Positions 25,802-34,426 of a stretch of DNA of 64,000 nt are shown in pieces. The position numbers and the translations under genes are program-made. Each line of letters begins with the position of its first letter. Within the stretch, counting starts at the first letter, position 1. Origin of the DNA: CBDDEC01 sp965226785 (GTDB lineage Bacteria > Chloroflexota > Dehalococcoidia > UBA2979); contig CBDDEC010000004.1 of assembly GCA_965226785.1 (NCBI GenBank), forward strand, positions 310,001-374,000. The letters run 5' to 3'. The notes under the pieces are model-generated. The model was not told the DNA's origin. It did not search any database and saw only the letters and a list, made by a program, of their open reading frames with translations.

Positions 25802-28300
25802 TCAGGCGAAACGGCCGAACCGTGCGCGCAACCGCTCCTGGTAGTCGGCGTCGATCTCCCGCGCCTTGACCGGATAGGTCCACGCGCTGAGCGAGGTGCG
25901 CGCAGGCAGGTCCTGCTTCGGCGGCATGGCGGCCGCCGCGGCCGGGACCGTGCCGAAGATCCCGTCGGCCTCGAGCGCCTCGAACTCCTCGCCGCTAAAA
26001 CCCATCAGCCGCGTCGCGATCTCAGCGTTGTGTTCGCCGAGCAGCGGCGCGCGAGAGACGAGCCGAGCCGGCGTCGAGGTGAGGTGCACGCCGGAGCCGG
26101 GGAAGGCGCGCACACCCACCCGCTCCTGGGTGGCATCGTGCTCGACGAGCCAGAAGAAGTCACGGTCGCGTAGCTGCTCGTTGAGCAGCAGGTCGCGGAT
26201 GTCGTTGACGGGAGACGCCGCCACGCCCGCGGCCTGCAGCGCCTCCGCCGCTTCCCCCGGTGGTCGGGCCAAAGACCACCGTTCGAGGGCGGCTCGTACT
26301 CCCGCGATGTCGCTGCCGTCCGCGATACCAACGACGCCGGCGACGCGTTCGCACTCCTCGCTGGTGCGTACAGAGACCGCCAGCCAGCGCGCGTCGCCCG
26401 CTCCAGCGAAGCATCCGGAGATCAGCTCGTCCGGGCGCTCGCTGCCCACACGCTCGACCGGTACGCCCAGCGCCTCGCTGACGTAGAGGTCTCCGACCAG
26501 GTTGACGCCGATCTCGTACTGCGCCACGTCGATCCAGGCCCCCTCGCCGGTGCGATCGCGGCGCTCGAGGGCCGCGAGGATCAGGAACGCGACGTGGTAC
26601 GCGACGACGTGGTCCATGATCGGCGGATTGCCGCGGCGCGGCTTCTCGCCCCGATAGCCGTTGAACCAGGTCACGGTGCCCAGCTCGAGCACCATGCCCA
26701 GCGCCCGCATCTCGCGGTAGGGACCCTCCGCGCCGTAGCCGGAAGTGCTCGCGAACACGAGGTCGGGCTTGACGGCCTTGAGGTCTTCCCACGTCAGCCC
26801 GAGGCGCTCGAAGACGTCGTACGGGTGGTTGTCGAGCACCACATCGCAGCTCGCGACCAGCCGCAGGAACGCGTCACGCCCCGCCTCGACCGTCACGTCG
26901 AGGCCAACGCCGTAGCGTTTGTTGCGGTGTTGCTCGTGGTGGATGCCGCCCTGCTCCCAGAACCGCGGCCCCGCCTCGCCATCGGGCTGCGGCGCGTAGC
27001 GCGCGCCCTCCGGCTGGACGTAGTTCTCGACCCGCACCACTTCCGCGCCCAGGTCCGCGAGCAGCCGCGCCGGCAGCGTGCCCGCCTGGAACACGCCGTT
27101 GTCGAGGATGCGCACCCCCTCGAGGGCGGAGCGTCCTTCCGGAGCGATCAGTGGCGTGGGCGGGTCGTCGCGTTCCAGGTCCAGTTCGGCGAAGACCTCC
27201 GCCGTGTGCTCCCCGAGGTTCGCGACTGAGCGCACCACGTTGGGACGGTCGTTGTTCACGCGGTATGGCGCGCCCGGGAAGGGCACTGTACCTCCGCCCG
27301 CGACCGCAAGCTCGTCGAAGAAGGAGCGGGCGCCGAGGTGCTGGCAAGCGAAGACCTCGTCGGGCTTGCGCACGATGCCGGTCAGGAAACCATGCTGCTG
27401 GCCGACCGCGAGCCAGTGCTGGCGCGTCTGGGTCTTCGTCGTCTGCTCGAGGATGCGCATGACCTCGTCGGTGTGCAGCGACATGCCCTGCGGAGGGTTG
27501 AGCTCCGGTCGCAGCGAGAGCTCGAGCGCGTCCATGACGACGGCGAACTCGTCCCAGGCCGGCGAGCCGAGCCAGCGCAGATAGAGCTCCCCGTCGCTCG
27601 CCTCGATCAGCTCGCGCTGGCCGCGAGGCTGCAGCGCGCCAGTGTACTCATAGTCGGCGTAAAACAGGAAGTGGCAGGTCGCAAGGGCTTCGAGCATGCT
27701 CACGTCGACGTGCTGGCCCTGACCGGTCAGCCGGGCATGACGGTAGGCGGCGAGCGCACCCATCGCGGCGGCCGCCCCGCCCCAGACGGCCATCATGTGG
27801 CCGGGGTAGGCGATGGGCTCACGTTCCTCCGCGCCGTTGAGCTCGACCACGCCGCAGGCGGCGCCGATCGTGAGCTCCGTCGCCGTCCAGTCGCGCAGCG
27901 GCCCGCTTTGCCCGTAGGGGGTGATCGAGACGTAGACCAGCGATGGATGCGCCGCGAGCACGGCCTCGGCTCCGAAGCCGTGCGCTTCGAGGACGCCGGG
28001 CTGCTCGTTTTCGATCAGCACGTCCGCCCAGGCGATCAGCTGCCAGAGCCGCTCGGCCTCCCTGGGATCGGTGACGTCGAGGACAACTGACCGCTTCCCG
28101 GCATGGCAGAAGGCGAAGGCGGCACCAGCGGTCTCCGCCGCGCCGTCGACGAACGGGCCTTGGGCGCGCAACGGGTCGCCCTCGGGCGGTTCGACCCGTA
28201 CGACATCGGCGCCCGCGTCGAGGAGAAGCTTCGCGCAGTAGGGCCCCGAGACTCCCGTGCCGAGGTCGAGGACGCGGAGCCCGTGGGTCAGGTCGAACAC
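25802..28300 (-). CDS. Tandem (two-domain) CaiB/BaiF CoA-transferase
   Basis: 832 residues from GTG 28300 (read MFDLTHGLRVLDLG), preceded by GGAGGG; the open frame extends upstream without homology. Two full family III units are fused: one from residue 1 to about 400 (GLRVLDLGTGVSGPYCAKLLLDAGADVVRVEPP) and another from about 430 (EGVRILDNGVFQAGTLPARLLADLGAEVVRVEN). The catalytic Asp is present in the second half (PPIMDHVVAYHVAF) but appears lost in the first, which reads YPGHMMAVWGG. Fused CoA-transferases of about 800 residues are known. It lies in an acyl-CoA catabolic cluster; substrate unknown. Confidence 0.88.
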   Translation of the reverse strand: MFDLTHGLRVLDLGTGVSGPYCAKLLLDAGADVVRVEPPEGDPLRAQGPFVDGAAETAGAAFAFCHAGKRSVVLDVTDPREAERLWQLIAWADVLIENEQPGVLEAHGFGAEAVLAAHPSLVYVSITPYGQSGPLRDWTATELTIGAACGVVELNGAEEREPIAYPGHMMAVWGGAAAAMGALAAYRHARLTGQGQHVDVSMLEALATCHFLFYADYEYTGALQPRGQRELIEASDGELYLRWLGSPAWDEFAVVMDALELSLRPELNPPQGMSLHTDEVMRILEQTTKTQTRQHWLAVGQQHGFLTGIVRKPDEVFACQHLGARSFFDELAVAGGGTVPFPGAPYRVNNDRPNVVRSVANLGEHTAEVFAELDLERDDPPTPLIAPEGRSALEGVRILDNGVFQAGTLPARLLADLGAEVVRVENYVQPEGARYAPQPDGEAGPRFWEQGGIHHEQHRNKRYGVGLDVTVEAGRDAFLRLVASCDVVLDNHPYDVFERLGLTWEDLKAVKPDLVFASTSGYGAEGPYREMRALGMVLELGTVTWFNGYRGEKPRRGNPPIMDHVVAYHVAFLILAALERRDRTGEGAWIDVAQYEIGVNLVGDLYVSEALGVPVERVGSERPDELISGCFAGAGDARWLAVSVRTSEECERVAGVVGIADGSDIAGVRAALERWSLARPPGEAAEALQAAGVAASPVNDIRDLLLNEQLRDRDFFWLVEHDATQERVGVRAFPGSGVHLTSTPARLVSRAPLLGEHNAEIATRLMGFSGEEFEALEADGIFGTVPAAAAAMPPKQDLPARTSLSAWTYPVKAREIDADYQERLRARFGRFA

Positions 28301-28379
28301 ACTGCTTCCCTCCGCCGCGGGCCGGGTGCCCGGAGGCGATAGCGCACGTGATGATAGCGCCGCGGACGCAGCGAGGGCG

Positions 28380-29552
28380 TCAGGCGACCGTCCCCGTCTC
28401 GCGCAGCCGGTCGATCCTCGCGGTCTCGTACCCGAGGCCCAGCAGGATCGTCTCTGAGTCGCTCTCTTCGGCCGCCGTCTCGCCGGGCGAGCCGGGCGTT
28501 TCGCTGAGCTTCGGCCCGACGCCGATGCGCAGCTCCGGGCCGGCCGCCGTCTCGCGCCATCCGACCGTGCCGCGCGCGCTGTTGTGCTCGTGGTCCGCGA
28601 CCTCGGAGGGGGCAAGGACCGGCGAGACGCAGACGTCGTGCGCTGCGAGGGCCTCGACCCACTCGTCACGCGGTCGCGCGGCGAAGCGCGCGACTAGCGC
28701 CGCCCGCAGTTCGGCGTGCCGCGCCTCCTCGAACTGCGCGTCGAGGAACTGCTCGAGGTCCATGCCGCGGCAGAGGTTGGCGAAGAAGTGTGGTTCGAGG
28801 CAGGCGACGGCGATCCAGCGGTCGTCCGCACAGCGATACGTGTCGTAGTAGGGCACGCCACCGTTCAGCAGGTAGGCGCGGTCCTCGATGGTCGTGCCGT
28901 TGGCGATCGGGTCGTGCAGCACGGCAGTCAGCAACGACAACACGCCGTCGCTCATCGCCATGTCGACGTGCTGACCGCGGCCCGTGCGGTCGCGAGCGAG
29001 CAGAGCGAGGCAGATCGCCAGGCACGTGTACAGCCCGCCTCCGGCGAAGTCCGCGATGATATTGAGCGGAATCGTCGAGCGGCCGTCCGGCCCGGCGAAC
29101 AGACCGAGCGCTCCGCCGACGGCGATGTAGTTCAGGTCGTGGCCGGGGCGGTCGCGGTACGGCCCGCTCTGCCCGTAGCCGGTGAGCGAGGCGTAGACGA
29201 GCCGCGGGTTCAGCGCGGACAGCTTCTCGTACCCTAGGCCGAGGCGATCACAGACCCCGGGACGGAACGATTCCAGGAAGACATCGGCCTCCGCGATCAG
29301 CGCTCGGGCGATCGCCTGCCCGTCCTCGTGCTTGAGGTTGAGCGCGATCGATCGCGAGCCGCGGTGTGTGGCCGTGCGCAGCGCTTGGCTCAGTGGTGCC
29401 GAGGTGTCGCGCGCCTCTGTCGAGGTCTCCCGTGCCCCCGGTGCAGGCCGGATCCGGATCACCTCCGCGCCGAAGTCGGCGAGCACCATCGAGGCGAAAG
29501 CGCCGATCCCCGAGATGTCGACCACTTTGATGCCCTCGAGCGCGGTCACCAT
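28380..29552 (-). CDS. CaiB/BaiF CoA-transferase (alpha-methylacyl-CoA-racemase-like)
   Basis: 390 residues from ATG 29552 (MVTALEGIKVVDIS), the more conserved of two in-frame starts. The family III pattern is intact: GIKVVDISGIGAFASMVLADFGAEVIRI, SIALNLKHEDG and FRPGVCDRLGLGYEKLS, with the catalytic Asp in NIIADFAGGG. It is one of three CoA-transferase genes in the window and sits directly between the two-domain enzyme and an SDR on the same strand. It likely activates a carboxylic acid or racemises a methyl-branched acyl-CoA. Confidence 0.9.
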   Translation of the reverse strand: MVTALEGIKVVDISGIGAFASMVLADFGAEVIRIRPAPGARETSTEARDTSAPLSQALRTATHRGSRSIALNLKHEDGQAIARALIAEADVFLESFRPGVCDRLGLGYEKLSALNPRLVYASLTGYGQSGPYRDRPGHDLNYIAVGGALGLFAGPDGRSTIPLNIIADFAGGGLYTCLAICLALLARDRTGRGQHVDMAMSDGVLSLLTAVLHDPIANGTTIEDRAYLLNGGVPYYDTYRCADDRWIAVACLEPHFFANLCRGMDLEQFLDAQFEEARHAELRAALVARFAARPRDEWVEALAAHDVCVSPVLAPSEVADHEHNSARGTVGWRETAAGPELRIGVGPKLSETPGSPGETAAEESDSETILLGLGYETARIDRLRETGTVA

Positions 29553-29569
29553 GACTGACTCCAATCGCG

Positions 29570-30373
29570 CTAGCGGACGCCGAGCCCGCCGCCACCATCC
29601 ACGGGGAGCGAGATGCCGGTGATGAACTTCGCCTCGTCTGAGTGCAGGAAGAGGGCGGTGTACGCGACATCCCAGCCGGTGCCTTGCTGCCGCCCGAGCG
29701 GCACGCGCGAGTCGCGCGCCGCGATCAGCTGCTCACGATCGGCGCCCTCCGCCACGCGTGCCTCGATCGCCATCGGCGTGTTCATCAACCCCGGCAGGAT
29801 CGTGTTGACGCGGATGTTGTCCGACACGTGGCCAGCGGCAAGGTGCTCCGTCAGCCCGATCACAGCGACTTTCGTGGTCTTGTAGCCAAGGAAGGGATAG
29901 GCCGAGCGCGCGGCCATCGAGGAGATGTTCACGATCGAGCCGCCGCCGCGCTCTCGCATCAGCGGGATCGCGTGCTTGCTGGCGAGCCACATCCCGCGCA
30001 GGTTGACAGCGATGATGCGGTCGAAGGTCTCGACGTCCAGCTCCTCGGCCGGCGCGTCGCCGAGGGCGACGCTGCCGCCGACGTTGTTGTGCAGGATGTC
30101 GAGCCCGCCGTAGCGCTCGCGAGCGGCCTCGACGGCGGCCTGCAACGAACTCTCGTCGGTCACGTCAGCCTCGACCGCCGAGGCTGCGCCACCCTCCGCC
30201 GCAATCGTGGTCGCCGTTTCCTCCGCCGAGGCAAGGTCGCGATCGACGACGAGGACGCGCGCCCCCTCGCGTGCGAGCAGGATGGCCGTCGCCCGGCCGT
30301 TGCCGATCGTCGATCCCGGTGTCTGGCCCCCGCCGACCACCATCGCAACCTTGTTTGCTACTCGATCCGGCAT
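29570..30373 (-). CDS. SDR-family oxidoreductase
   Basis: 267 residues. A Gly-rich cofactor region GGGQTPGSTIGNG is longer than the classical TGxxxGIG, as in SDRs that have an insertion there. NNVGG replaces NNAG, the Ser is in NISSMAA, and the Tyr-Lys pair is GYKTTKVAV. FITGISLPVDGGGGLGVR ends the protein in the usual way. It probably oxidises a hydroxyacyl or alcohol substrate with NAD(P). The stop lies 17 bp before the CoA-transferase start, indicating an operon. Divergent from the luciferase-like gene at 30525. Confidence 0.9.
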   Translation of the reverse strand: MPDRVANKVAMVVGGGQTPGSTIGNGRATAILLAREGARVLVVDRDLASAEETATTIAAEGGAASAVEADVTDESSLQAAVEAARERYGGLDILHNNVGGSVALGDAPAEELDVETFDRIIAVNLRGMWLASKHAIPLMRERGGGSIVNISSMAARSAYPFLGYKTTKVAVIGLTEHLAAGHVSDNIRVNTILPGLMNTPMAIEARVAEGADREQLIAARDSRVPLGRQQGTGWDVAYTALFLHSDEAKFITGISLPVDGGGGLGVR

Positions 30374-30524
30374 GCCGGCGCTCCACTCACTGTGCCGCGC
30401 AGTGCTGCCGCTCGCGCGGGCCCGAGGCCGCGCCAGCGTACGCGAGTGCCGCGAGCGTCACGACCTACCTCCGTCAGCGGCGCGCCTGCTAGCCTCGCGG
30501 CGGGTCCTGGATTGGAGGCGTGCG

Positions 30525-31598
30525 ATGGCTGTCGAGTTTTGGACGATGGGTGGCGGACGACCGAGCGGCGGCGACCCCGCGGTCTTCAGTGGCGTGCGCC
30601 AGGCGGTGCGCACCGAGGAGCTGGGCTACGACGGCATCGTCTACGTCGACTCGCAGAACCTCGTCGGTGACTGCTATGTAGCGATGGCCCTGGCGGCGCG
30701 GGAGACGACGAGCATCAAGCTCGGCACCGGCGTCACGAACTCCTACACCCGCCACCCGGCCATCACGGCATCGGCCATCGCCACGGTGCAGGCGGAGAGC
30801 GACGGCCGCGCCTACCTCGGTATCGGACGTGGCGACTCGGCGCTGGCGCACCTCGGGCTCGCGCCCCACGCCGTGCCCGCCTTCGAGCGCTACCTCGAGC
30901 ACCTCCAGGCGTACCTCAGCGGAGACTCGGTGCCGTTCGAGGGCGGCGACGTCGGCGCGCTGGGCCTGGCGGACAGTCCGGAGAGCAGCCACATCCGCTG
31001 GATCGCCTCGGTCGAGCCGAAAGTGCCCGTGGATGTCGCTGCGACGGGCCCGCGTGTGATCGCCGCAGCGGCCCGGCATGCCGATCGTGTCAGCCTCAAC
31101 GTCGGAGCCGATGTTGAGCGCGTGCGCTGGGGCATGGAGGTCGCCCGGGCCGCCCGCGAGGAGGCGGGCCTCGAGGGCGATCTCCCATTCACAGCCTATC
31201 TGCCGCTCGTCGTCCATGACAATCCGGAGGAGGCGATGCGGATCGGGGCCGGTCAAGTCTCGCTCTTCGCGCGGTTCTCGAACATGTACGGCACCATCGT
31301 GGGGCCGGCATCGGAGGGGCAGCGCAATGTCCTCGAGGCCATCCACGACGCCTACGACATGCACGCTCATGGCCGCCCCGGAAGTGCGCAGGACCTGGCT
31401 GCTACGTCCGAATTTTCGCGCGACTTCGGCGTCTTCGGCTCGGCCGCCTACTGCGTCGACCGCCTCGCGCCGCTGATCGAACTCGGCGTCGACCGCTTCA
31501 TCCTCCGCGGATCACCGACCGACCCCGCCAACCCCAACTCCGAGGTCAGCGAGCGCTTCGTCGAGGAGGTGGCGCGGCAGCTTCGACCCGGCGTCTAG
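30525..31598 (+). CDS. Luciferase-like (LLM class) F420/FMN-dependent oxidoreductase
   Basis: 357 residues from ATG 30525 (MAVEFWTMGGGRPSG), preceded by GGAGG. The LLM barrel is intact: EELGYDGIVYVDSQN, SIKLGTGVTNSYTRHP and GRAYLGIGRGDSALAHLGL match F420-dependent methylenetetrahydromethanopterin-reductase-like enzymes. These use F420H2 or FMNH2 for hydride transfer. Substrate unknown. It contrasts with the broken LLM gene at 9117-10038. Divergent from the acyl-CoA cluster. Confidence 0.92.
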   Translation: MAVEFWTMGGGRPSGGDPAVFSGVRQAVRTEELGYDGIVYVDSQNLVGDCYVAMALAARETTSIKLGTGVTNSYTRHPAITASAIATVQAESDGRAYLGIGRGDSALAHLGLAPHAVPAFERYLEHLQAYLSGDSVPFEGGDVGALGLADSPESSHIRWIASVEPKVPVDVAATGPRVIAAAARHADRVSLNVGADVERVRWGMEVARAAREEAGLEGDLPFTAYLPLVVHDNPEEAMRIGAGQVSLFARFSNMYGTIVGPASEGQRNVLEAIHDAYDMHAHGRPGSAQDLAATSEFSRDFGVFGSAAYCVDRLAPLIELGVDRFILRGSPTDPANPNSEVSERFVEEVARQLRPGV

Positions 31599-31626
31599 CA
31601 GATCGGGCGGGAGTGTCGAGGCAGCT

Positions 31627-32397
31627 TCACTCAAACACGACCTGGAACTCCATCACGCCGCGGTCCTCGACGGAGAGGACGATGAACCCCGTGAGATTGC
31701 CGATCCCATAGTCCGCAAAGTCGACCTCGAGCGAGCCAATGACCACGACTAGGCCGTCGGTGAGCTGGCCCTCGATCGGCATCTCCACACTGCGAGTCAC
31801 GCCGTGGAGCGTGAAGTCCCCGATCGCTGTCGCAGCTATCGGCACGCCCTCCTCCGGCACGCCGTCGAGGGCGATCGGTTCGGTGAGCGTGAAGTTCGCG
31901 GTGGGGAAGCGATTGGTCTCGAGGCCGCGCCGCCTCAATTGCCCATCCCGTCTGGAGTCGTCGCTCTGCAGCTGCGTGAGATCGACCGTGATCTCTACGT
32001 TGATGATCGCGTCGCCATCGAACTCGAGCGTCGCTTCGATGGTGCTGGTGCGCCCGACGGCGGTGTTCGCGCCGATGTTCGAGAGCTGCTCCTGGACCCG
32101 GTAGCCCGCGAAAGACTCGCCGCGGTCCGACAGCGTCCAGACGCCTGTCAGGTCGCCGTCAGCGCGGGCCGGTTTCTCCGTGGGTGTCGCCGCCGGCGTC
32201 TCGGTCGACGCGCCGGTGGGCTGCGGCGCGGCAGTGACAGTCGGCGTCGGTGTATCTCGCACACTCGCGGCAGCCGAGGCGAGATCGACGGGGGGCGGAG
32301 CGTCGTCGCGGATCAAGAAGTACCAACCGCCAGCCAGGGCCACCGCCACAATTGCGGCCAAGCCCCCGGCCAGCGTCAGACGTCTCCGATTGAGCAT
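31627..32397 (-). CDS. Membrane-anchored YceI-family protein
   Basis: 256 residues from ATG 32397 (MLNRRRLTLAGGLAAIVAVA). A single N-terminal transmembrane segment (about 8-28) is followed by a Thr/Pro/Ala-rich linker (TPTPTVTAAPQPTG), then the YceI lipocalin-like barrel with GVWTLSDRGESFAGYRVQEQL, AIGDFTLHGVTRSVEMPI and FADYGIGNLTGF. YceI proteins bind isoprenoids such as polyprenyl lipids at the cell surface. An ATG 18 nt upstream is possible. It is the downstream gene after the ABC export locus and may be co-transcribed. Confidence 0.9.
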   Translation of the reverse strand: MLNRRRLTLAGGLAAIVAVALAGGWYFLIRDDAPPPVDLASAAASVRDTPTPTVTAAPQPTGASTETPAATPTEKPARADGDLTGVWTLSDRGESFAGYRVQEQLSNIGANTAVGRTSTIEATLEFDGDAIINVEITVDLTQLQSDDSRRDGQLRRRGLETNRFPTANFTLTEPIALDGVPEEGVPIAATAIGDFTLHGVTRSVEMPIEGQLTDGLVVVIGSLEVDFADYGIGNLTGFIVLSVEDRGVMEFQVVFE

Positions 32398-32429
32398 GCT
32401 CCGTCCCGTCCTCACGCGTCTCTTCGGCG

Positions 32430-33695
32430 TTACTCGTTGCGCAGTGCTGCGATCGGGTCCACCTGCGTCGCTCGGTAGGCCGGGTAGCTGCCGCTCACGA
32501 ACCCCACCCCCGCGGCGACCGCGAAGGCGACCGCGATGCTCTACGGCTGGATCACCGTCGTCATCACCTGGCCCGCCACCTCGCGACCGTCGAGGGCCAG
32601 CGACGAGCCGATGCCGAGCCCGATGCCGACAAGTCCCCCGACCAGGCTGAGCAGCAGCGCCTCCGCGACGAACTGTTTCACGATGTCCGAACCCCGAGCG
32701 CCAACCGCGCGGCGGATACCGATCTCGCGCGTACGCTCGGTCACGGAGACGAGCATGATGTTCATGACGCCGATCCCGCCCACCAGGAGCGAGATTCCAG
32801 CCACGCTGCCAAGGAGGATCGATAGCGTATCGGAGACCTCCGAGGCTGCGTCGATCAGGTCGTTCTGACTCTGCACCTCGAAGTCCGGCTCCTCGACCTC
32901 GTGTCTGACAAGCAGCAGTTCAGTGATCCGCTCCTTCAACAGCTCTTGGTCGGCGCCCGGTTCCGCCTGAACGTCGATCTGGTTGACCCGCACACCGCCG
33001 GCCGGGTTACGCAGGAACGCGAGGCGACTCGCGAGTGCGGTCACCGGGATGAAGACCTCGTTGTCGGCTGTCCCGCCCTCGGCCCCACCACGTTCGCCCA
33101 TCACGCCAATCACGCGGAAGTCGAAGCTGATCCGGCCGCCGCCCGCCGAGAGTCGCACTGACTCGCCGAGGGGTGATTGGTCGGGGAACAGGGTCTCGGC
33201 GAGCGACGCGCCCAGCACCATGACGAAGTTCGCGTCACCGACGTCAAAGGGTGAGATGAACGAGCCGGACTCGACGCCGATGTCGCGCACCTCGATGTAC
33301 TCGGGAGTCGTCATCACGACGGTCGCGGCCGTGTTGCGCGAGCCGGCGATGAGCTGCTGTGTGGTGCGGATTTGCGGAGCGACGGTTGAGACCCCCGGGA
33401 TGCCCGAGGTGAGGATGGCGTCGGCATCGGTCGTCACGAGTGTGCCCGCGGTGGCGATGCCAGCGCCGGCCACCCCCTGCGCTGCGCCCTGCTGCTCGCC
33501 CGGGCGGACGAAGATCAGGTCGGTCCCGAGCGAGGAGATCTGGTCACGCACGCCCTGCTGAGCGCCCTGGCCGACGGAGATCAAGGCGATCACTGAACTC
33601 ACGCCGATCACCAGTCCCAGTGCAGTCAGCCCGCTGCGCATGCGGTTCGCGGCGATCGCGCGCAGTGCCGTGCGCAGCGCGTCGAGGGAACTCAT
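32430..33695 (-). pseudogene. MacB-like ABC permease with an in-frame amber codon
   Basis: The frame from ATG 33695 has 421 codons to TAA at 32430, but codon 385 is TAG (32543-32541), right after TTVIQP. The sequence after it, SIAVAFAVAAGVGFVSGSYPAYRATQVDPIAALRNE, is the last transmembrane helix and the cytoplasmic tail of MacB/FtsX permeases. Family members usually have Trp at the TAG, so TGG to TAG is the simplest change. The first part is typical: TM1 with LGLVIGVSSVIALISVGQG, a periplasmic region, then TM2-TM3 with VGGIGVMNIMLVSVTERTREIGIRRAVGA. Truncated protein would lack TM4. A base-call error is possible. Confidence 0.8.
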
Positions 33696-34426
33696 GCGCT
33701 GTCTCCGCGCTCGGCCGGCGTCTCCACTGCCGGCGCCTCCACGGCGGCGAGCCGTGGTTGTCCGCTGTCCTCGACGATCTGTCCGTCGCGCATTCGGATC
33801 GTGCGCGTCGCGTGCGCCGCCACCTCCGCCTCGTGCGTGACGAGGATTATCGTGATGCCGCGCTCGCGTACGAGGTCGCTCAACAGCCCCATCAGCTCCT
33901 CGCCGGTCTGCGTGTCGAGCGCGCCGGTCGGCTCGTCGGCGAGCAGGAACAGCGGGTCGACCACGAGCGATCGGGCGATCGCCACGCGTTGCTGCTCACC
34001 GCCCGACAGCTGCGCCGGCTGGTGGTGCAGGCGCTCACGGAGCCCCACCCGATCGAGGGCCTCGGCGGCGCGCCGTCGACGGTTGGGCGCGCGGCGATAG
34101 AGCAGGGGCAGTTCGACCTGCTCGAGCGCGCTCATGCGTGGCAACAGGTTGTACGACTGGAAGACAAAGCCGAAGGCATGGCCGCGCAGTCGGGCGCGTG
34201 CGTCGTCGCTCAGACTGCCGACATCGTGGCCCTGCAGCGCGTACGTTCCGCTCGAGGGCCGGTCGAGCAAGCCGATGATATTGAGCAGCGTGCTCTTGCC
34301 GGAGCCGGACTGCCCCATGACCGCAACGAACTCACCGCGCTGCACATCGAGGTTCACGCCGCCGAGGGCGTGCACCACAGTGGCTTCTGTGTGGTAGCTC
34401 CTCGTGACGTGATCGAGCCGGATCAC
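33692..34426 (-). CDS. ABC transporter ATP-binding protein (MacB/LolD-type)
   Basis: 244 residues with Walker A GQSGSGKST near 38-46, Q-loop FVFQSYNLLPRMSALEQVELPLL, signature LSGGEQQRVAIARS and Walker B LFLLADEPTG. The Q-loop and N-terminal region match the MacB/LolD subgroup that drives mechanotransmission with four-TM permeases. Overlaps the permease start by 4 bp and the adaptor stop by 4 bp, so three genes form one transcript. The exporter probably moves a peptide, lipoprotein or drug. Confidence 0.92.
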   Translation of the reverse strand: MIRLDHVTRSYHTEATVVHALGGVNLDVQRGEFVAVMGQSGSGKSTLLNIIGLLDRPSSGTYALQGHDVGSLSDDARARLRGHAFGFVFQSYNLLPRMSALEQVELPLLYRRAPNRRRRAAEALDRVGLRERLHHQPAQLSGGEQQRVAIARSLVVDPLFLLADEPTGALDTQTGEELMGLLSDLVRERGITIILVTHEAEVAAHATRTIRMRDGQIVEDSGQPRLAAVEAPAVETPAERGDSA

